A DNA stretch of 64,000 nucleotides from Bacteroidota bacterium (GCA_021824145.1 JAKALM010000003.1:62001-126000), one strand, 5' to 3'. Numbered from the stretch's first letter, positions 26,958 to 36,531 are shown. Program-made: numbers and translations. Notes: generated from the sequence alone by a model not told the origin.

Positions 26958-28525
26958 TATAATTCAATCCATTTTACACCGTTATTATATATCAAATTTC
27001 TCTTTCCCATGCCTTCTTCCTTAAAACAAATTTTATTGTATTCTCTACCTGAAATGCTTTTTTCTTCTTTTAATATCGATATTCTTTTTAAAAGCTTATT
27101 TTTTTTATCAAGTGAAACATAAAGAAGATCGTCTTTTGATTGAACACAACAAGAATCGCCTTTTAATTGTACCACAATTAAATTCTTGTCATACCTATTC
27201 AGGTCATAATAAATTAGTGTCCGATCAAAACTAAAAGGTAATATCCTCAAAGTAGAATCATAGCCAAAATTATGATACTTATAAAAGTACAAGTTATAAG
27301 GCAAATTAGCACTTGTTTCTGCAGTTATTATAGTATATAGCTCATGAGGCTTTTTATTGACTACTCGACTTAGTTCAACAACCTCACGGTTGTATTTTTT
27401 TTGTATTACTAAATCATCATTTACTCTCTTTACAAAGGAATATGAATAAAATAACAGGGCTAGTATTAATGTTATTTTAGTATACTTATAGATTTTATAT
27501 TTGTAAATGATAAAAAAATAAATAGATAGTATCATCCAAAATAAGTATACTCCATTAATCCTTTGATTTCCAACGGCTAAAATCCTGGGATAGCTGATGA
27601 TCATTAAAAAGGCTAATGCGACGAATGTTTTTTCCAAGCTTACTTTCTTAAGGCTTAGTAATAATATTATAACAAAACTAATAGAGATTGCAATAACTAA
27701 GGCTAATTCTTTGTCTAGAATAAAAAAATTATAAATTCTCCATGATAATAGAGGAATTGAGGTATTTAAAATATTGCCGACCAATGAGAATGGCTTTTTG
27801 AATATATTTTTTTCAACTTCTAGGTCATTTGAATAATATATAAAACTTGTTATGCTGTAACCAAGCATAATTATAAACATAACAATAGTTGTAAGTAACA
27901 GGTCTTTTGCCGAATCTATTTTTTTCCTAAATCTAAAAAGGAAATAAATGAAAAGTACTAATACTGGCAAATGTGCTCCCTGTTGCTTTGATAAAATTGA
28001 GAGGAGATAAAATAAAACTAAGAAATATAAGTAATAGTTTTTTTTAATAATTAAGTATTTAGATAAATACAATAATGCAAAAGCATAGAAAAATAAACTA
28101 AGCAATTCTGTTCTATCACTGATCCAATAAATCCAATTTAATACGTCAAGATGAAGAGTAAAAAGGAGTAAACATATAAATAAAACAGTTTGATCAATTT
28201 CCTTTTTAAGGAAGAGTGACAGATTTTGTATTATTTTGTATATAACACTAATTAATCCGAGATCAATCAAAAGAGAAACGAATTTCATTCCAATTGCATT
28301 ATCATAAAATATATGGTAATCCAGCCAAAAAGAAAAGTAAGATACTGGACGAGAAAACAAAAAGAAAACCTCATTTGGGTTGAGACAGATTACTTCGCCT
28401 GGATTTTGTTTGATACGTGCAAATATCATAAAATCATCAGACATGAAATGCGGATAAAGCAAAATGACAATTAAATAAATTATTAGATTAATCAGCAGGA
28501 TAAAATAAAGTAATTTGTTAGACAT
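26957..28525 (-). CDS. Polytopic membrane protein, GT-C-like, in the polysaccharide locus
   Basis: 522 residues with about 10-11 predicted helices and a soluble C-terminal ~110 residues. After the first helix comes HFMSDDFMIFARIKQNP and then FSRPVSYFSFWLDYHIFY; an acidic pair in the first periplasmic loop is a mark of GT-C transferases (ArnT/PMT-like), which use lipid-phosphate sugars. No named family is recognised, so a lipid-linked sugar transferase is an inference and a polymerase (Wzy-like) is the main alternative. The gene is very AT-rich and overlaps both neighbours. Confidence 0.7.
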   Translation of the reverse strand: MSNKLLYFILLINLIIYLIVILLYPHFMSDDFMIFARIKQNPGEVICLNPNEVFFLFSRPVSYFSFWLDYHIFYDNAIGMKFVSLLIDLGLISVIYKIIQNLSLFLKKEIDQTVLFICLLLFTLHLDVLNWIYWISDRTELLSLFFYAFALLYLSKYLIIKKNYYLYFLVLFYLLSILSKQQGAHLPVLVLFIYFLFRFRKKIDSAKDLLLTTIVMFIIMLGYSITSFIYYSNDLEVEKNIFKKPFSLVGNILNTSIPLLSWRIYNFFILDKELALVIAISISFVIILLLSLKKVSLEKTFVALAFLMIISYPRILAVGNQRINGVYLFWMILSIYFFIIYKYKIYKYTKITLILALLFYSYSFVKRVNDDLVIQKKYNREVVELSRVVNKKPHELYTIITAETSANLPYNLYFYKYHNFGYDSTLRILPFSFDRTLIYYDLNRYDKNLIVVQLKGDSCCVQSKDDLLYVSLDKKNKLLKRISILKEEKSISGREYNKICFKEEGMGKRNLIYNNGVKWIEL

Positions 28526-29414
28526 TTTCTTTATTTTCTATTTCCTTTAACTCTATAAATATGCCGTTAAAAACACCTTCGAATAAACAAAATAAATTTC
28601 TGAACGTTCTTTCCAAAAATATGATACATAAAGAATCTAGAATAATTTTTTTTACAACAGATTCTTGTTTTATTTGTCTATACAATCTTTTTAATATCAC
28701 CATATTACGGCTTAAGTAATATCTTTTTATATTATTCATATATAAAAACTTATATCTGAATAAATTGTTTTCTATTAAAAAAGATACTTCACTTGGGTGA
28801 TAGATTATTGACGAACTGACGGAGATAACTTCAACACCGTTATTTTGTGCCCGAAGAAAATATTCATATTCATCTCCACGAATGAAAAGCGCTTTTAAGG
28901 GTAAACCGCATTTTTTAATAAATTCATTTGGAACAATTGTACCGTTAAAAAAATTGGCACTCCCTTTCAAGAGTTTATCTTTTGCCAAGATAACTCTATC
29001 TATATATTTATTACTTACACTATCATAGAGTCCAAATGCTAATTTATTATTATTCTCTTTTGAGACTACTAGTGAATTATAAATTGCTCTTTTGTTTAAG
29101 GTGAGAAATGGCATTAGTTCAGCTAAAGCATTTTTTCCCGAAATACAATCATCATCCATACACCATATCCAATCATACCCTCTTTCGTAGGCAGATCTAA
29201 TTCCCGTATAAAAACCGCCTGCTCCACCAAGATTTTCTTGAGTTATAACGGTTAAATCTTTTTGCAAATTTAACCACTCTAAGGTTCCATCATTACTCGA
29301 ATTATTAATAACAAATATTTCATTTACTTTATAAGTTTGATTTCTAATTGATTCAATACACTCTTTTAATAATTCTAATCTATTAAAAGTTACTACAACA
29401 GCAGCTATTTCCAT
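28518..29414 (-). CDS. GT2 glycosyltransferase, probable galactofuranosyltransferase (GlfT-like)
   Basis: Starts EIAAVVVTFNRLELLKECI, then INNSSNDGT, NLGGAGGFYTGIRSAYERGYDW and the metal-binding triad MDDDC. FIRGDEYEYFLRA is the D-E catalytic region of GlfT-type enzymes. The NLGGAGGF segment with W-x-MDDD is typical for Galf and rhamnosyl transferases of this branch. The UDP-galactopyranose mutase gene lies 9 bp upstream in the same operon, which supplies UDP-Galf, so Galf transfer is likely. A rhamnosyltransferase is the alternative. Confidence 0.85.
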   Translation of the reverse strand: MEIAAVVVTFNRLELLKECIESIRNQTYKVNEIFVINNSSNDGTLEWLNLQKDLTVITQENLGGAGGFYTGIRSAYERGYDWIWCMDDDCISGKNALAELMPFLTLNKRAIYNSLVVSKENNNKLAFGLYDSVSNKYIDRVILAKDKLLKGSANFFNGTIVPNEFIKKCGLPLKALFIRGDEYEYFLRAQNNGVEVISVSSSIIYHPSEVSFLIENNLFRYKFLYMNNIKRYYLSRNMVILKRLYRQIKQESVVKKIILDSLCIIFLERTFRNLFCLFEGVFNGIFIELKEIENKENV

Positions 29415-29423
29415 TCGTCTGGC

Positions 29424-30518
29424 TCAAAAAGTTGTTTTAAAAATATTTAATGTATTTGCCACAACTTGATCCATATTATAATACTGATATTCCGCAAGCC
29501 TTCCACAAAAAATCACATCATATAATTTTTTAGCTTCTTTTTTATATAAAAGATATCTCCCCCTGTTTGCTTCTGTTGGGATCGGGTAATAAGGGTCACC
29601 ACCTATTTGAGAATATTCATAGGAAAGTGAAGTTGTTTCTGCATCCTGTCCGGACAAATATTTATATTCAGTAACTCGCGTAAAATCTTTACTTAAGTCC
29701 GTATAATTAACAACAGCAGCTTGCTCCATTATTTTGGTTTGATAGTTCTTAAATTCAAATCTAATCGATCTATAAGGCAGCTTTCCAAATTTATAATCAA
29801 AGAAATAATCAATCGGACCAGTGTAAATTAGTTTATCAAATTTTATTTCATTCACAATTCTTTTGTAATCTATATTTAAAAGAATTTCGATATGCGTATG
29901 GTTTAACATCCTCTCAAACATTTTTGTGTAACCTTCTTTAGGCATAAATTGATACTTGTCTGTAAAATACCGGCAATCATCGTTATATCTTACTGGAATT
30001 CTTCCGCAGACTTGCGGCGATAATTCTTTCGGCTCAAGGTTCCATTGCTTCTTTGTGTAATTTCTAAAAAATTTTTCAAACAAATCATAACCAACTTGAC
30101 TAACAATTATATCCTCGGAATTTTTAATCTGTCTATGGTTGCTTCTTACACTATTTAAATATTTTTTTATTTCTTCATCACTTTTAAAATCAAATCCATA
30201 TAATTTATTAATTGTTTTTCGATTTATAGGAATCGGATATAATTCACCCTTTAGATTTGCAAGCACCTTATGCTCATAAAATCTCCATTCTGTAAATTGC
30301 GACAAATAATCGAATACCACTTTACTGTTTGTATGGAAAATATGAGGGCCATATTTATGAACTAAAATTCCATGTTCATCATATTCATCATACGCGTTTC
30401 CGCCAATATGATTTCTCTTCTCAACTACTAGAACCTTTTTGTTCAATTGTGTTGCAATTCTTTCTGCCATTACAGAACCGGCAAAACCTGCACCAACTAT
30501 TAGAAAATCATATTTCAT
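29424..30518 (-). CDS. glf: UDP-galactopyranose mutase
   Basis: FAD-binding start FLIVGAGFAGSVMAERIA, followed by VVEKRNHIGGNAYDEYDEHG, HKYGPHIFHT and RFTEWRFYEHKVLA-like segment. NYTKKQWNLEPKELSP and the C-terminal CGRLAEYQYYNMDQV are conserved in Glf. At 364 residues the length is normal. It interconverts UDP-Galp and UDP-Galf in the cytoplasm with reduced FAD. This shows the surface glycan contains galactofuranose. Confidence 0.97.
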   Translation of the reverse strand: MKYDFLIVGAGFAGSVMAERIATQLNKKVLVVEKRNHIGGNAYDEYDEHGILVHKYGPHIFHTNSKVVFDYLSQFTEWRFYEHKVLANLKGELYPIPINRKTINKLYGFDFKSDEEIKKYLNSVRSNHRQIKNSEDIIVSQVGYDLFEKFFRNYTKKQWNLEPKELSPQVCGRIPVRYNDDCRYFTDKYQFMPKEGYTKMFERMLNHTHIEILLNIDYKRIVNEIKFDKLIYTGPIDYFFDYKFGKLPYRSIRFEFKNYQTKIMEQAAVVNYTDLSKDFTRVTEYKYLSGQDAETTSLSYEYSQIGGDPYYPIPTEANRGRYLLYKKEAKKLYDVIFCGRLAEYQYYNMDQVVANTLNIFKTTF

Positions 30519-31756
30519 ACGACGAAAACTCTATAAGTGTTTTTATTAAATAAATAAAATACTCCTATAAACACGACTACTTCAGACATTAATGTTGCAA
30601 ATGAAGCTCCTATGTATGAGTATCTTGGAATAAATAAAATATTTAGTACAATATTTGTAACGGCTCCGAATGCTATTGCAATTGAATATTGCTTTTGCTT
30701 TCCCCAAGTGATTAATGGATTGCCAAATAAAATATTTATACTAATAACTAATAAATTCAATGCTAATATCAAAAGAGGTACTTTCGCCGCAGCATATTGG
30801 TTTCCAAAAACAATTTTAATTATTTCTGCTGCATTAAAAAAAATAATTGCAGCTATTATAATTCCGGATGAAATCATTAAAAAAGCATATTGCTTAATTA
30901 TGTTCTTAAATTCTAATGAATTACTCAATCCAATTTTTGAAAGCGAAGGGAAAAAGGAATTTAGAATTAACGTAAAAGGGATAATACCTACTAAGATAAT
31001 TTTGTAAGCCGCACTATAGATTCCAACATCATTAACGGTTTTCATGTATCCTAACATTACCATATCTAGGTTATAATAAATCGCAATCATAAAAGAGGAA
31101 AATACTAATGGAAGAGATTCTTTAATTATCAATCTCAAATATTCTTTATCCAGCTCAAATGAAAATTTATTAAACTTAGTATGGAATATTTTGAGCAGCC
31201 AAATAGAATTTATTAAAGCAGAAAGCATCGTAATTCCTGCAGCAATTATTAAGTCATTTTCTTTCCTTACAAAAATTATTATTCCAAGTAGAGAAAATAA
31301 ATTTGTCATAATTTGTCTTATTGCAATCAGCCACATCTTTTCTATTCCCATAAAAAACCAATTTATAGATATCGCATTTACAAATAAATTTATTGCAGTA
31401 ATTAAAAGAACAATTTTAACTTCTAACGGTTTTTCAATTAACAAAACAATAATTGAAAAAATTATATACCATCCAATAGCGAAAAGTATTCTTATGGATA
31501 AAATGTTATTTACTAACTTTGTTTTTTTTGATTCGTCTTTCGCAACTTCTCTTGTTCCATAAGTATCAAAACCAAAATTAACCATCAATAAAAAGTATGA
31601 AACAAAAGCGGTAGCAAATCCTAGTATCCCAAACCCTTCCGGCTTTAGTACTCTTCCCAAATATGCGGCAGTTACAAGCGCAATTATTTTGCTTATTACT
31701 TCCGCACTTGTCAGCGATAATAAATTTTTAATTATTTGATTAGATACCCTAAACAA
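30515..31756 (-). CDS. Polysaccharide flippase (Wzx-type, MOP superfamily)
   Basis: About 12 membrane helices in 413 residues. The N-terminal IIKNLLSLTSAEVISKIIALVTAAYLGRVLKPEGFGILGFA (read in part) is the standard polysaccharide biosynthesis protein/RfbX start, and FGFDTYGTREVAKD is a conserved loop. It flips undecaprenyl-linked repeat units to the periplasm. It is the first gene of the seven-gene operon and overlaps glf by 4 nt. In many Bacteroidota a flippase lies near the TPR-DUF4292-EnvC genes, as it does here. Confidence 0.93.
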   Translation of the reverse strand: MFRVSNQIIKNLLSLTSAEVISKIIALVTAAYLGRVLKPEGFGILGFATAFVSYFLLMVNFGFDTYGTREVAKDESKKTKLVNNILSIRILFAIGWYIIFSIIVLLIEKPLEVKIVLLITAINLFVNAISINWFFMGIEKMWLIAIRQIMTNLFSLLGIIIFVRKENDLIIAAGITMLSALINSIWLLKIFHTKFNKFSFELDKEYLRLIIKESLPLVFSSFMIAIYYNLDMVMLGYMKTVNDVGIYSAAYKIILVGIIPFTLILNSFFPSLSKIGLSNSLEFKNIIKQYAFLMISSGIIIAAIIFFNAAEIIKIVFGNQYAAAKVPLLILALNLLVISINILFGNPLITWGKQKQYSIAIAFGAVTNIVLNILFIPRYSYIGASFATLMSEVVVFIGVFYLFNKNTYRVFVV

Positions 31757-31867
31757 CGTCCGCCTTTTTTAACATAATTATCATTTAGTTTATATAATTT
31801 TAATTTAATAATTGTTACTTCTAAAAGAAATACCCCATTTGTATTATTTATTTAAATAATTAAACCT

Positions 31868-32130
31868 GTTGTGTGAATTAAAAATTAATCATAGAAAACT
31901 GTAGAAACAGTTACTAACTAAAATAGTGATTTTATTAAGGGGCTGTCCCAAAAGTAGAGAAGAAGTCATTGCGAGGAGTAAAACGACGAAGCAATCTTTT
32001 TTTTTTAATTCAAAATTCAGATCACTTCGCTTCTCTCATGATGACAACATTACTTTTTGGACAGCCCTTTAATATGAAAAACGTGCTTTATTAGAGCCGT
32101 ATCAGCGGCTTACAATCTAATTCACACAAC
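31868..32130. repeat. Outer inverted repeat pair, possible older mobile element
   Basis: GTTGTGTGAATTA at 31868-31880 is exactly inverted at 32118-32130. The match extends outward as CCTGTTGTGTG against CCAGTTGTGTG with AT-rich continuation. The MITE at 31935-32072 lies inside this pair. No coding frame is found within. The span fills most of the gap between the flippase and EnvC genes. Confidence 0.65.
31935..32072. mobile_element. 138-bp MITE-like element with 22-bp terminal inverted repeats
   Basis: TTAAGGGGCTGTCCCAAAAG and onward (31935-31956) matches the inverted right end (32051-32072) at 20 of 22 positions. The core GGGCTGTCC-AAAAG end is typical for non-autonomous elements mobilised by IS transposases. 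The interior contains GTCATTGCGAGGAG and CGACGAAGCAATC, a motif pair often found in short palindromic intergenic elements. There is no ORF. Flanking TTA/TAA may be part of the target duplication. Confidence 0.75.
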
Positions 32131-32214
32131 TGGTTAATTAATTGTAACTATTAGGCATTAAAAATTTGTTCTTAAATCAAATCTTTCATAAAAATGAATT
32201 AATACATATTCATT

Positions 32215-32258
32215 TCTGAATATACTCTGAATGTACTCTGAATATACTCTGAATGTAC
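32215..32258. repeat. Four tandem 11-bp units (TCTGAATRTAC)
   Basis: Four exact-register copies alternate A and G at position 8 (TCTGAATATAC, TCTGAATGTAC, twice). One-turn spacing resembles an operator, but the site lies downstream of the EnvC stop and upstream of the flippase by ~460 bp, so its role is open. Confidence 0.8.
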
Positions 32259-32367
32259 TTTAAACATAGTGTAAAGCCTATTCAGATATACTTATCTTAT
32301 ACTCTACTTATAGCCTAATATTTTTATTGATTAAAGACAAAATAATAATTGATAGGTCAATAATTCT

Positions 32368-33642
32368 CTATTTTCGCGCCAGCCATACTTCAGGATTCTG
32401 TTTATTACGCGAGTTCCATATTTCAAAATGCAATATATCTCCTTCAAGGCTTTCACCTACTTTACCAATTACACTTCCCGCTTTTACTTTGTCTCCCTCC
32501 TTAACATAAATATTTGAAAGATGACTATAAACTGTCCTATAATCTCCCTTATGAGTAATTATTACTACACTGCCGTAACCAGGCAGCCAGTCAATTGCAG
32601 ATATTACTCCATCTGCTACTGAGCGGACATCAGCATCAGCATTGGTTTTAATGTCTATTCCATAATTCAAAGTAACTGTATTTAATTTTTCATTACGGTT
32701 CTCACCAAATTTCCTAACTATTCTTCCGCTGCTGACAGGCCAATTCAATCTTCCCTTTAAAACAGAAAACGATGAAAAGCCTGCAGTTGATAAATCAACA
32801 TCATAACTGCTTTCTTCAACTGGATTCGACTCTTCAACATTTGTCTTTGAAGCATAAATTTTGGTTTTACTCCTCTTCTTCAATTTCTCACGTGCAATTC
32901 TTTCAGCTTCGGCTTTTCTTCTTGCTTCGGCTTCAGCTATTAATCTGCTTATCATATTTTGAATTTTAATTTCTGCATTCCTCTTTGCTTCCAACTCACT
33001 TTTAAGCGATGCTTTATCATTCCTAATTGAAGTTAATATCTTTCTTCGTTCAGTTCTTTTCTCATTTAATGTATTCTCTTCATCCGATTTTTGTTCAGTC
33101 AAAAGTTCTTTATCTTGTCGTTCTTTCTCTAATATTTCTTTAGCAGCAATTAAATCTTCTTTCTTAGTTAGTAAATTCTTAAGATCTTTCTCTCTTTGAT
33201 CTGAAAACTTTGTTAGATATTTATATCTTAACAGTGCCTGCTCAAATGATGCTGCGTCCAGAATGCTCGCCCATTCATCTAGTTTAGTATGCTTATAAAT
33301 AGCAACTACATATTTCGCATAATTCTTTTTTAGAGATGTAACCTCTTTCTTCAAGTCTTCAATATTTTGTTGCGTCTTTTCAATTTCCTGTTCCTTTGCT
33401 TGTTCTTCTGCTTTCAAATTATTTATTAACCGATGCAGCAAAAAGCTTTGCCGGTTATAATTATCAAGCACATTATATGTCTCTTTTTCTTTAACTGTTT
33501 TATCTTTTAGTTCTTGTTCCAGCGAATTGATTTCCTCTTTAATTTTCGAAAGCTCAGATTTCTTTTTGCTTATCTGTACACTCTCCTGAGCCTGGATTGT
33601 AATTGAGAAGAGAATAATTATTGATAAAAAAAAGTACTTCAA
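32368..33642 (-). CDS. EnvC-like murein hydrolase activator (coiled coil plus degenerate LytM/M23 domain)
   Basis: A signal peptide ends near TIQAQ. Residues ~22-250 are a long coiled coil rich in Lys/Glu. Residues ~290-424 are a LytM domain. The metal motif is degenerate: the usual H-x-G-x-D is NYGIDI (His to Asn) and HLH is ILHFE (first His to Ile), while YSHLSN is kept. This pattern suits EnvC-type factors that activate amidases and do not cut peptidoglycan. It starts at TTG 33642. It is third in a TPR-DUF4292-M23 set that recurs in Bacteroidota. Confidence 0.88.
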   Translation of the reverse strand: MKYFFLSIIILFSITIQAQESVQISKKKSELSKIKEEINSLEQELKDKTVKEKETYNVLDNYNRQSFLLHRLINNLKAEEQAKEQEIEKTQQNIEDLKKEVTSLKKNYAKYVVAIYKHTKLDEWASILDAASFEQALLRYKYLTKFSDQREKDLKNLLTKKEDLIAAKEILEKERQDKELLTEQKSDEENTLNEKRTERRKILTSIRNDKASLKSELEAKRNAEIKIQNMISRLIAEAEARRKAEAERIAREKLKKRSKTKIYASKTNVEESNPVEESSYDVDLSTAGFSSFSVLKGRLNWPVSSGRIVRKFGENRNEKLNTVTLNYGIDIKTNADADVRSVADGVISAIDWLPGYGSVVIITHKGDYRTVYSHLSNIYVKEGDKVKAGSVIGKVGESLEGDILHFEIWNSRNKQNPEVWLARK

Positions 33643-33731
33643 TTTATTCAGAATTTTGTTTTAATCAGATTAAAATTATTTTCAAATTCATTCAGCTATT
33701 TTCTGATTCAATTTTAGTTTTCTCTTACAGG

Positions 33732-34520
33732 TTACCACTTAATAATTGTTGCATCGGTTGGCACTTGAAAATCAATATAAATGTTTTTTTCATTTGCACG
33801 GATATTTTTATAGCTAATTGAAACATCTTGATTTTCTTTTTTATCCTGAACATCAATCGAGAACGGTACGGCAACATTTTCTAGATATTTAAAATTAGAA
33901 TAATTACCATCTAATAATATCTTCCCAGAAGGATCAATAACCTGAAAGTTTGTTATTCCCAAATTTCTAATATCTACTTTATAGTTCGTAGTTACATCCG
34001 TTGTTGAATCTACATAAGTCAACAAATATTTATCATAATCAACTGAATATTTTGTGGGCGGTTTATACAAATGTTTTGTTAAATTAACTGATCCAATAAA
34101 AGCATCAATAATATCGCTGAATGGAAGATCAATCTTAAAAATATTTTTAAGAACATCTTCATTTACCTTGCCTTCGTAAGCAGTATTTTGAAGTGCATCA
34201 TAAAAAATAAAGTTATCATTCGTAACTAAAGCCTGAGCTAATTGAATACCAAACGGCCCCATTATTGAAAGATAAATTGAATCCGGTTTTACAAGAGTTA
34301 TTTGGAATGATGCTTTATTATCAAGCTGAGAAGATTTAACATACAAAGTTCCGCTTCCTTCAAAGGTTTTTATTCTTCTTCTATTTACTTCTAATTTGTT
34401 AACCAATCTTTCTGCGGGTAAAATTTCAACTTCTTCTGTCGGTTTGGAAGGAACACATCCAGAGATTGAAAGTATAATTAAATAAAAAGTTATTAAGGCA
34501 GCTATTCCTGTTTTTTTCAA
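33732..34520 (-). CDS. DUF4292 lipoprotein (LolA/LolB-like fold suspected)
   Basis: Lipoprotein signal with lipobox SISGC (Cys22). The mature protein has FEGSGTLYVKS, VKPDSIYLSIMGPFGIQLAQALVTND and YEGKVNEDVLKN, the DUF4292 pattern of an unclosed beta-barrel that resembles LolB. An outer-membrane or periplasmic lipid/lipoprotein-handling role is inferred from the fold. Its start overlaps the TPR gene stop by 4 nt and EnvC follows ~90 bp later. Confidence 0.88.
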   Translation of the reverse strand: MKKTGIAALITFYLIILSISGCVPSKPTEEVEILPAERLVNKLEVNRRRIKTFEGSGTLYVKSSQLDNKASFQITLVKPDSIYLSIMGPFGIQLAQALVTNDNFIFYDALQNTAYEGKVNEDVLKNIFKIDLPFSDIIDAFIGSVNLTKHLYKPPTKYSVDYDKYLLTYVDSTTDVTTNYKVDIRNLGITNFQVIDPSGKILLDGNYSNFKYLENVAVPFSIDVQDKKENQDVSISYKNIRANEKNIYIDFQVPTDATIIKW

Positions 34521-36328
34521 ATTTCACCTTTTTCAATTTTTTGTTTTAGAGCATTATTATTTTTATCCAAGTTTAAGGCTTTCTGCCAGACTTCTTTAGC
34601 TATATTTTTATTTCCCATTTTAAATTCCACATCTCCAAGATGTTCCAATACATCCGGCTTGCTGCTATCAAGCTTAACAGCTTGTTCAATATAATTTTTT
34701 GCTTCTTTATAATTTCCCAACTTAAAGTAAATCCAGCCAATCGTATCCAGGTAAGAAGGAGTGTTTGGTTTAGATTCAATTGCTTTCTGCGCCATTTTCA
34801 GTGCTAAATCTAATTTAATTCCTCGTTCAGAAAGAGAATAAGCATAATTATTAAATATTAAATCACTAGTCGAATCAATTGATAATGCTTTTTCGTAAAC
34901 ACTGTCGCACTCACTCCATCTTTTCTCTCCATCATAAATTAGTCCAAGCGTGCCTAATAAATTTACATCATTTGGTGAAATTACAAGAGCTTTTTTAAGA
35001 TATTCAATAGCTTCTGCATTTTCCTTTAGCTGGCTTAAAGTAAATCCATAAGCTGATAGTGCAGTTATATCATTTGGATTTAACTCAACAGCTTTTTTCA
35101 AATAAGGCTTTGCTTCTAAGTTATTATTGTTTTGGGCAAGAGCTAATCCTAAAATTAAATTAACTCGAAAATCTTCCGGAAAAGATTTGATTGCTTCCTT
35201 CATTACTTTTGCCGCGTCATCATATTTTTTATTATCAAAATACAATCCGCCAAGCCTTACCCACGCTTCAACATTCCAGCTCGCAAGCTGCGTTGCATCT
35301 TTAAAGTAATCAATAGCTGCTGAATCATTTTTTTCATCAATTGCTATTGCACCTAAATACATTTTTATTTGCCAGAAGGTTGTGTCTTTATCTAATGTTA
35401 GAAAGAACTTTTTTGCAATAGGAATAAGTGTGCTGTCTTTAAAAGATTGTTCAAAATAAGAAGCACCAATTCTTATCTTCAAATCAAAAGAAGCTTTCGG
35501 CTGTTTCATTATATAAGAATATTCCTTTGCAGCCAGTTCCCATTTATTCTGCGATAAATAAATCTGCGCTTTCCGCTCGTAAGCATCCAAATCATCCGGA
35601 TTTGCCGCTAAAACATCATCAATAACTTTTAATGCTTTATCATACTTTTTTGCTTGCTGATAATATTCTGCAAGAAGTTTTTGCAATCCGGCATTGCCAG
35701 GATCAATTGTTAATAATTTTTGAATTGCATTTGCAGCGCCATCAAAATTACCTAAGCTTGCTTGAAGCTGCGAGACATGCATTAAAACATTCCAATCAGG
35801 GCCAATTATGGAAGTAATATTATTATAAATATCTATTGCTTTTGTTGGTTTATTTGTTTCGTAAATTCTAGCAAGCCGGTAATATGCATTTATATTTGTT
35901 GAATCCATCGAAATCATTTTATTCAAAACTGTTGCCGCAGAATCATATTGATTTGCATTTGAATAAATTTCCGAAAGCAGATCGTAATACTCTACATTAT
36001 TAGAATCAAGTTCGATGGATTTCTTTGAATATTGAAGTGCTTGCGAGAGCTTATTTAAGTAGAAATAATCTTTTGCAATTGCATAATAAACGCCTGGCTT
36101 TGGATCCAGTTTTAATACTTCATGATAATGATTTATTGCAGATATATAATTTCCCTTGGCTTCGTCTATTGAGCCGTCAATGAAAAGGTCAAGCGATTTA
36201 TTGGATGAATCACTAATCACATCATCTAAAATATGATTCCTATTATTATTTACTTTAATAGTTTCTTTATGGGAAGCGCATCCAATTAAAATTAAAGCCG
36301 GTATAAAAATTGCAAAAATTTTGAGCAT
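34517..36328 (-). CDS. TPR-repeat lipoprotein
   Basis: 603 residues from the chosen ATG at 36328. An open frame runs back to a GTG at 36358, but the ATG puts a clean lipoprotein signal (MLKIFAIFIPALILIGC) at the N-terminus with lipobox LIGC. The rest is about 14-15 TPR units, such as ISAINHYHEVLKLDP and NYKEAKNYIEQAVKLDSS. TPRs bind partner proteins, here presumably at the periplasmic side of the outer membrane. It heads the TPR-DUF4292-EnvC operon. A cell-envelope assembly or division role is inferred from that company. Confidence 0.87.
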   Translation of the reverse strand: MLKIFAIFIPALILIGCASHKETIKVNNNRNHILDDVISDSSNKSLDLFIDGSIDEAKGNYISAINHYHEVLKLDPKPGVYYAIAKDYFYLNKLSQALQYSKKSIELDSNNVEYYDLLSEIYSNANQYDSAATVLNKMISMDSTNINAYYRLARIYETNKPTKAIDIYNNITSIIGPDWNVLMHVSQLQASLGNFDGAANAIQKLLTIDPGNAGLQKLLAEYYQQAKKYDKALKVIDDVLAANPDDLDAYERKAQIYLSQNKWELAAKEYSYIMKQPKASFDLKIRIGASYFEQSFKDSTLIPIAKKFFLTLDKDTTFWQIKMYLGAIAIDEKNDSAAIDYFKDATQLASWNVEAWVRLGGLYFDNKKYDDAAKVMKEAIKSFPEDFRVNLILGLALAQNNNNLEAKPYLKKAVELNPNDITALSAYGFTLSQLKENAEAIEYLKKALVISPNDVNLLGTLGLIYDGEKRWSECDSVYEKALSIDSTSDLIFNNYAYSLSERGIKLDLALKMAQKAIESKPNTPSYLDTIGWIYFKLGNYKEAKNYIEQAVKLDSSKPDVLEHLGDVEFKMGNKNIAKEVWQKALNLDKNNNALKQKIEKGEI

Positions 36329-36482
36329 GTTATTAAAAATTAAATACTGAAAAAACACTTATTAAATTATTAAACCTAATTTATCTTTTTTAGTGATAGA
36401 TTAAAACCGATTTACCAACGGCTATGATTATTAGCAAATCAAATTAATCATAAGTTTTTAGATAAAGCTAGTTTTATAATTC

Positions 36483-36513
36483 TTGCTTACAAATATAGTA
36501 AACTCTATCTTTG
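36483..36513 (+). promoter_or_regulatory. Bacteroidota-type promoter for the ATP-grasp gene
   Basis: TTG at 36483-36485 and TATCTTTG at 36506-36513 are 20 bp apart, matching the TTG / TAnnTTTG consensus of Bacteroidota sigma-A promoters. The gene starts 18 bp downstream, so the leader is very short. Confidence 0.65.
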
Positions 36514-36531
36514 TAAAAATGATTTAATGGC

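Noticed and set aside
30612-31562. Plus-strand frames opposite the flippase gene
   Set aside because: They are antisense shadows of a membrane-protein gene with AT-rich codons; no family features or ribosome-binding sites.
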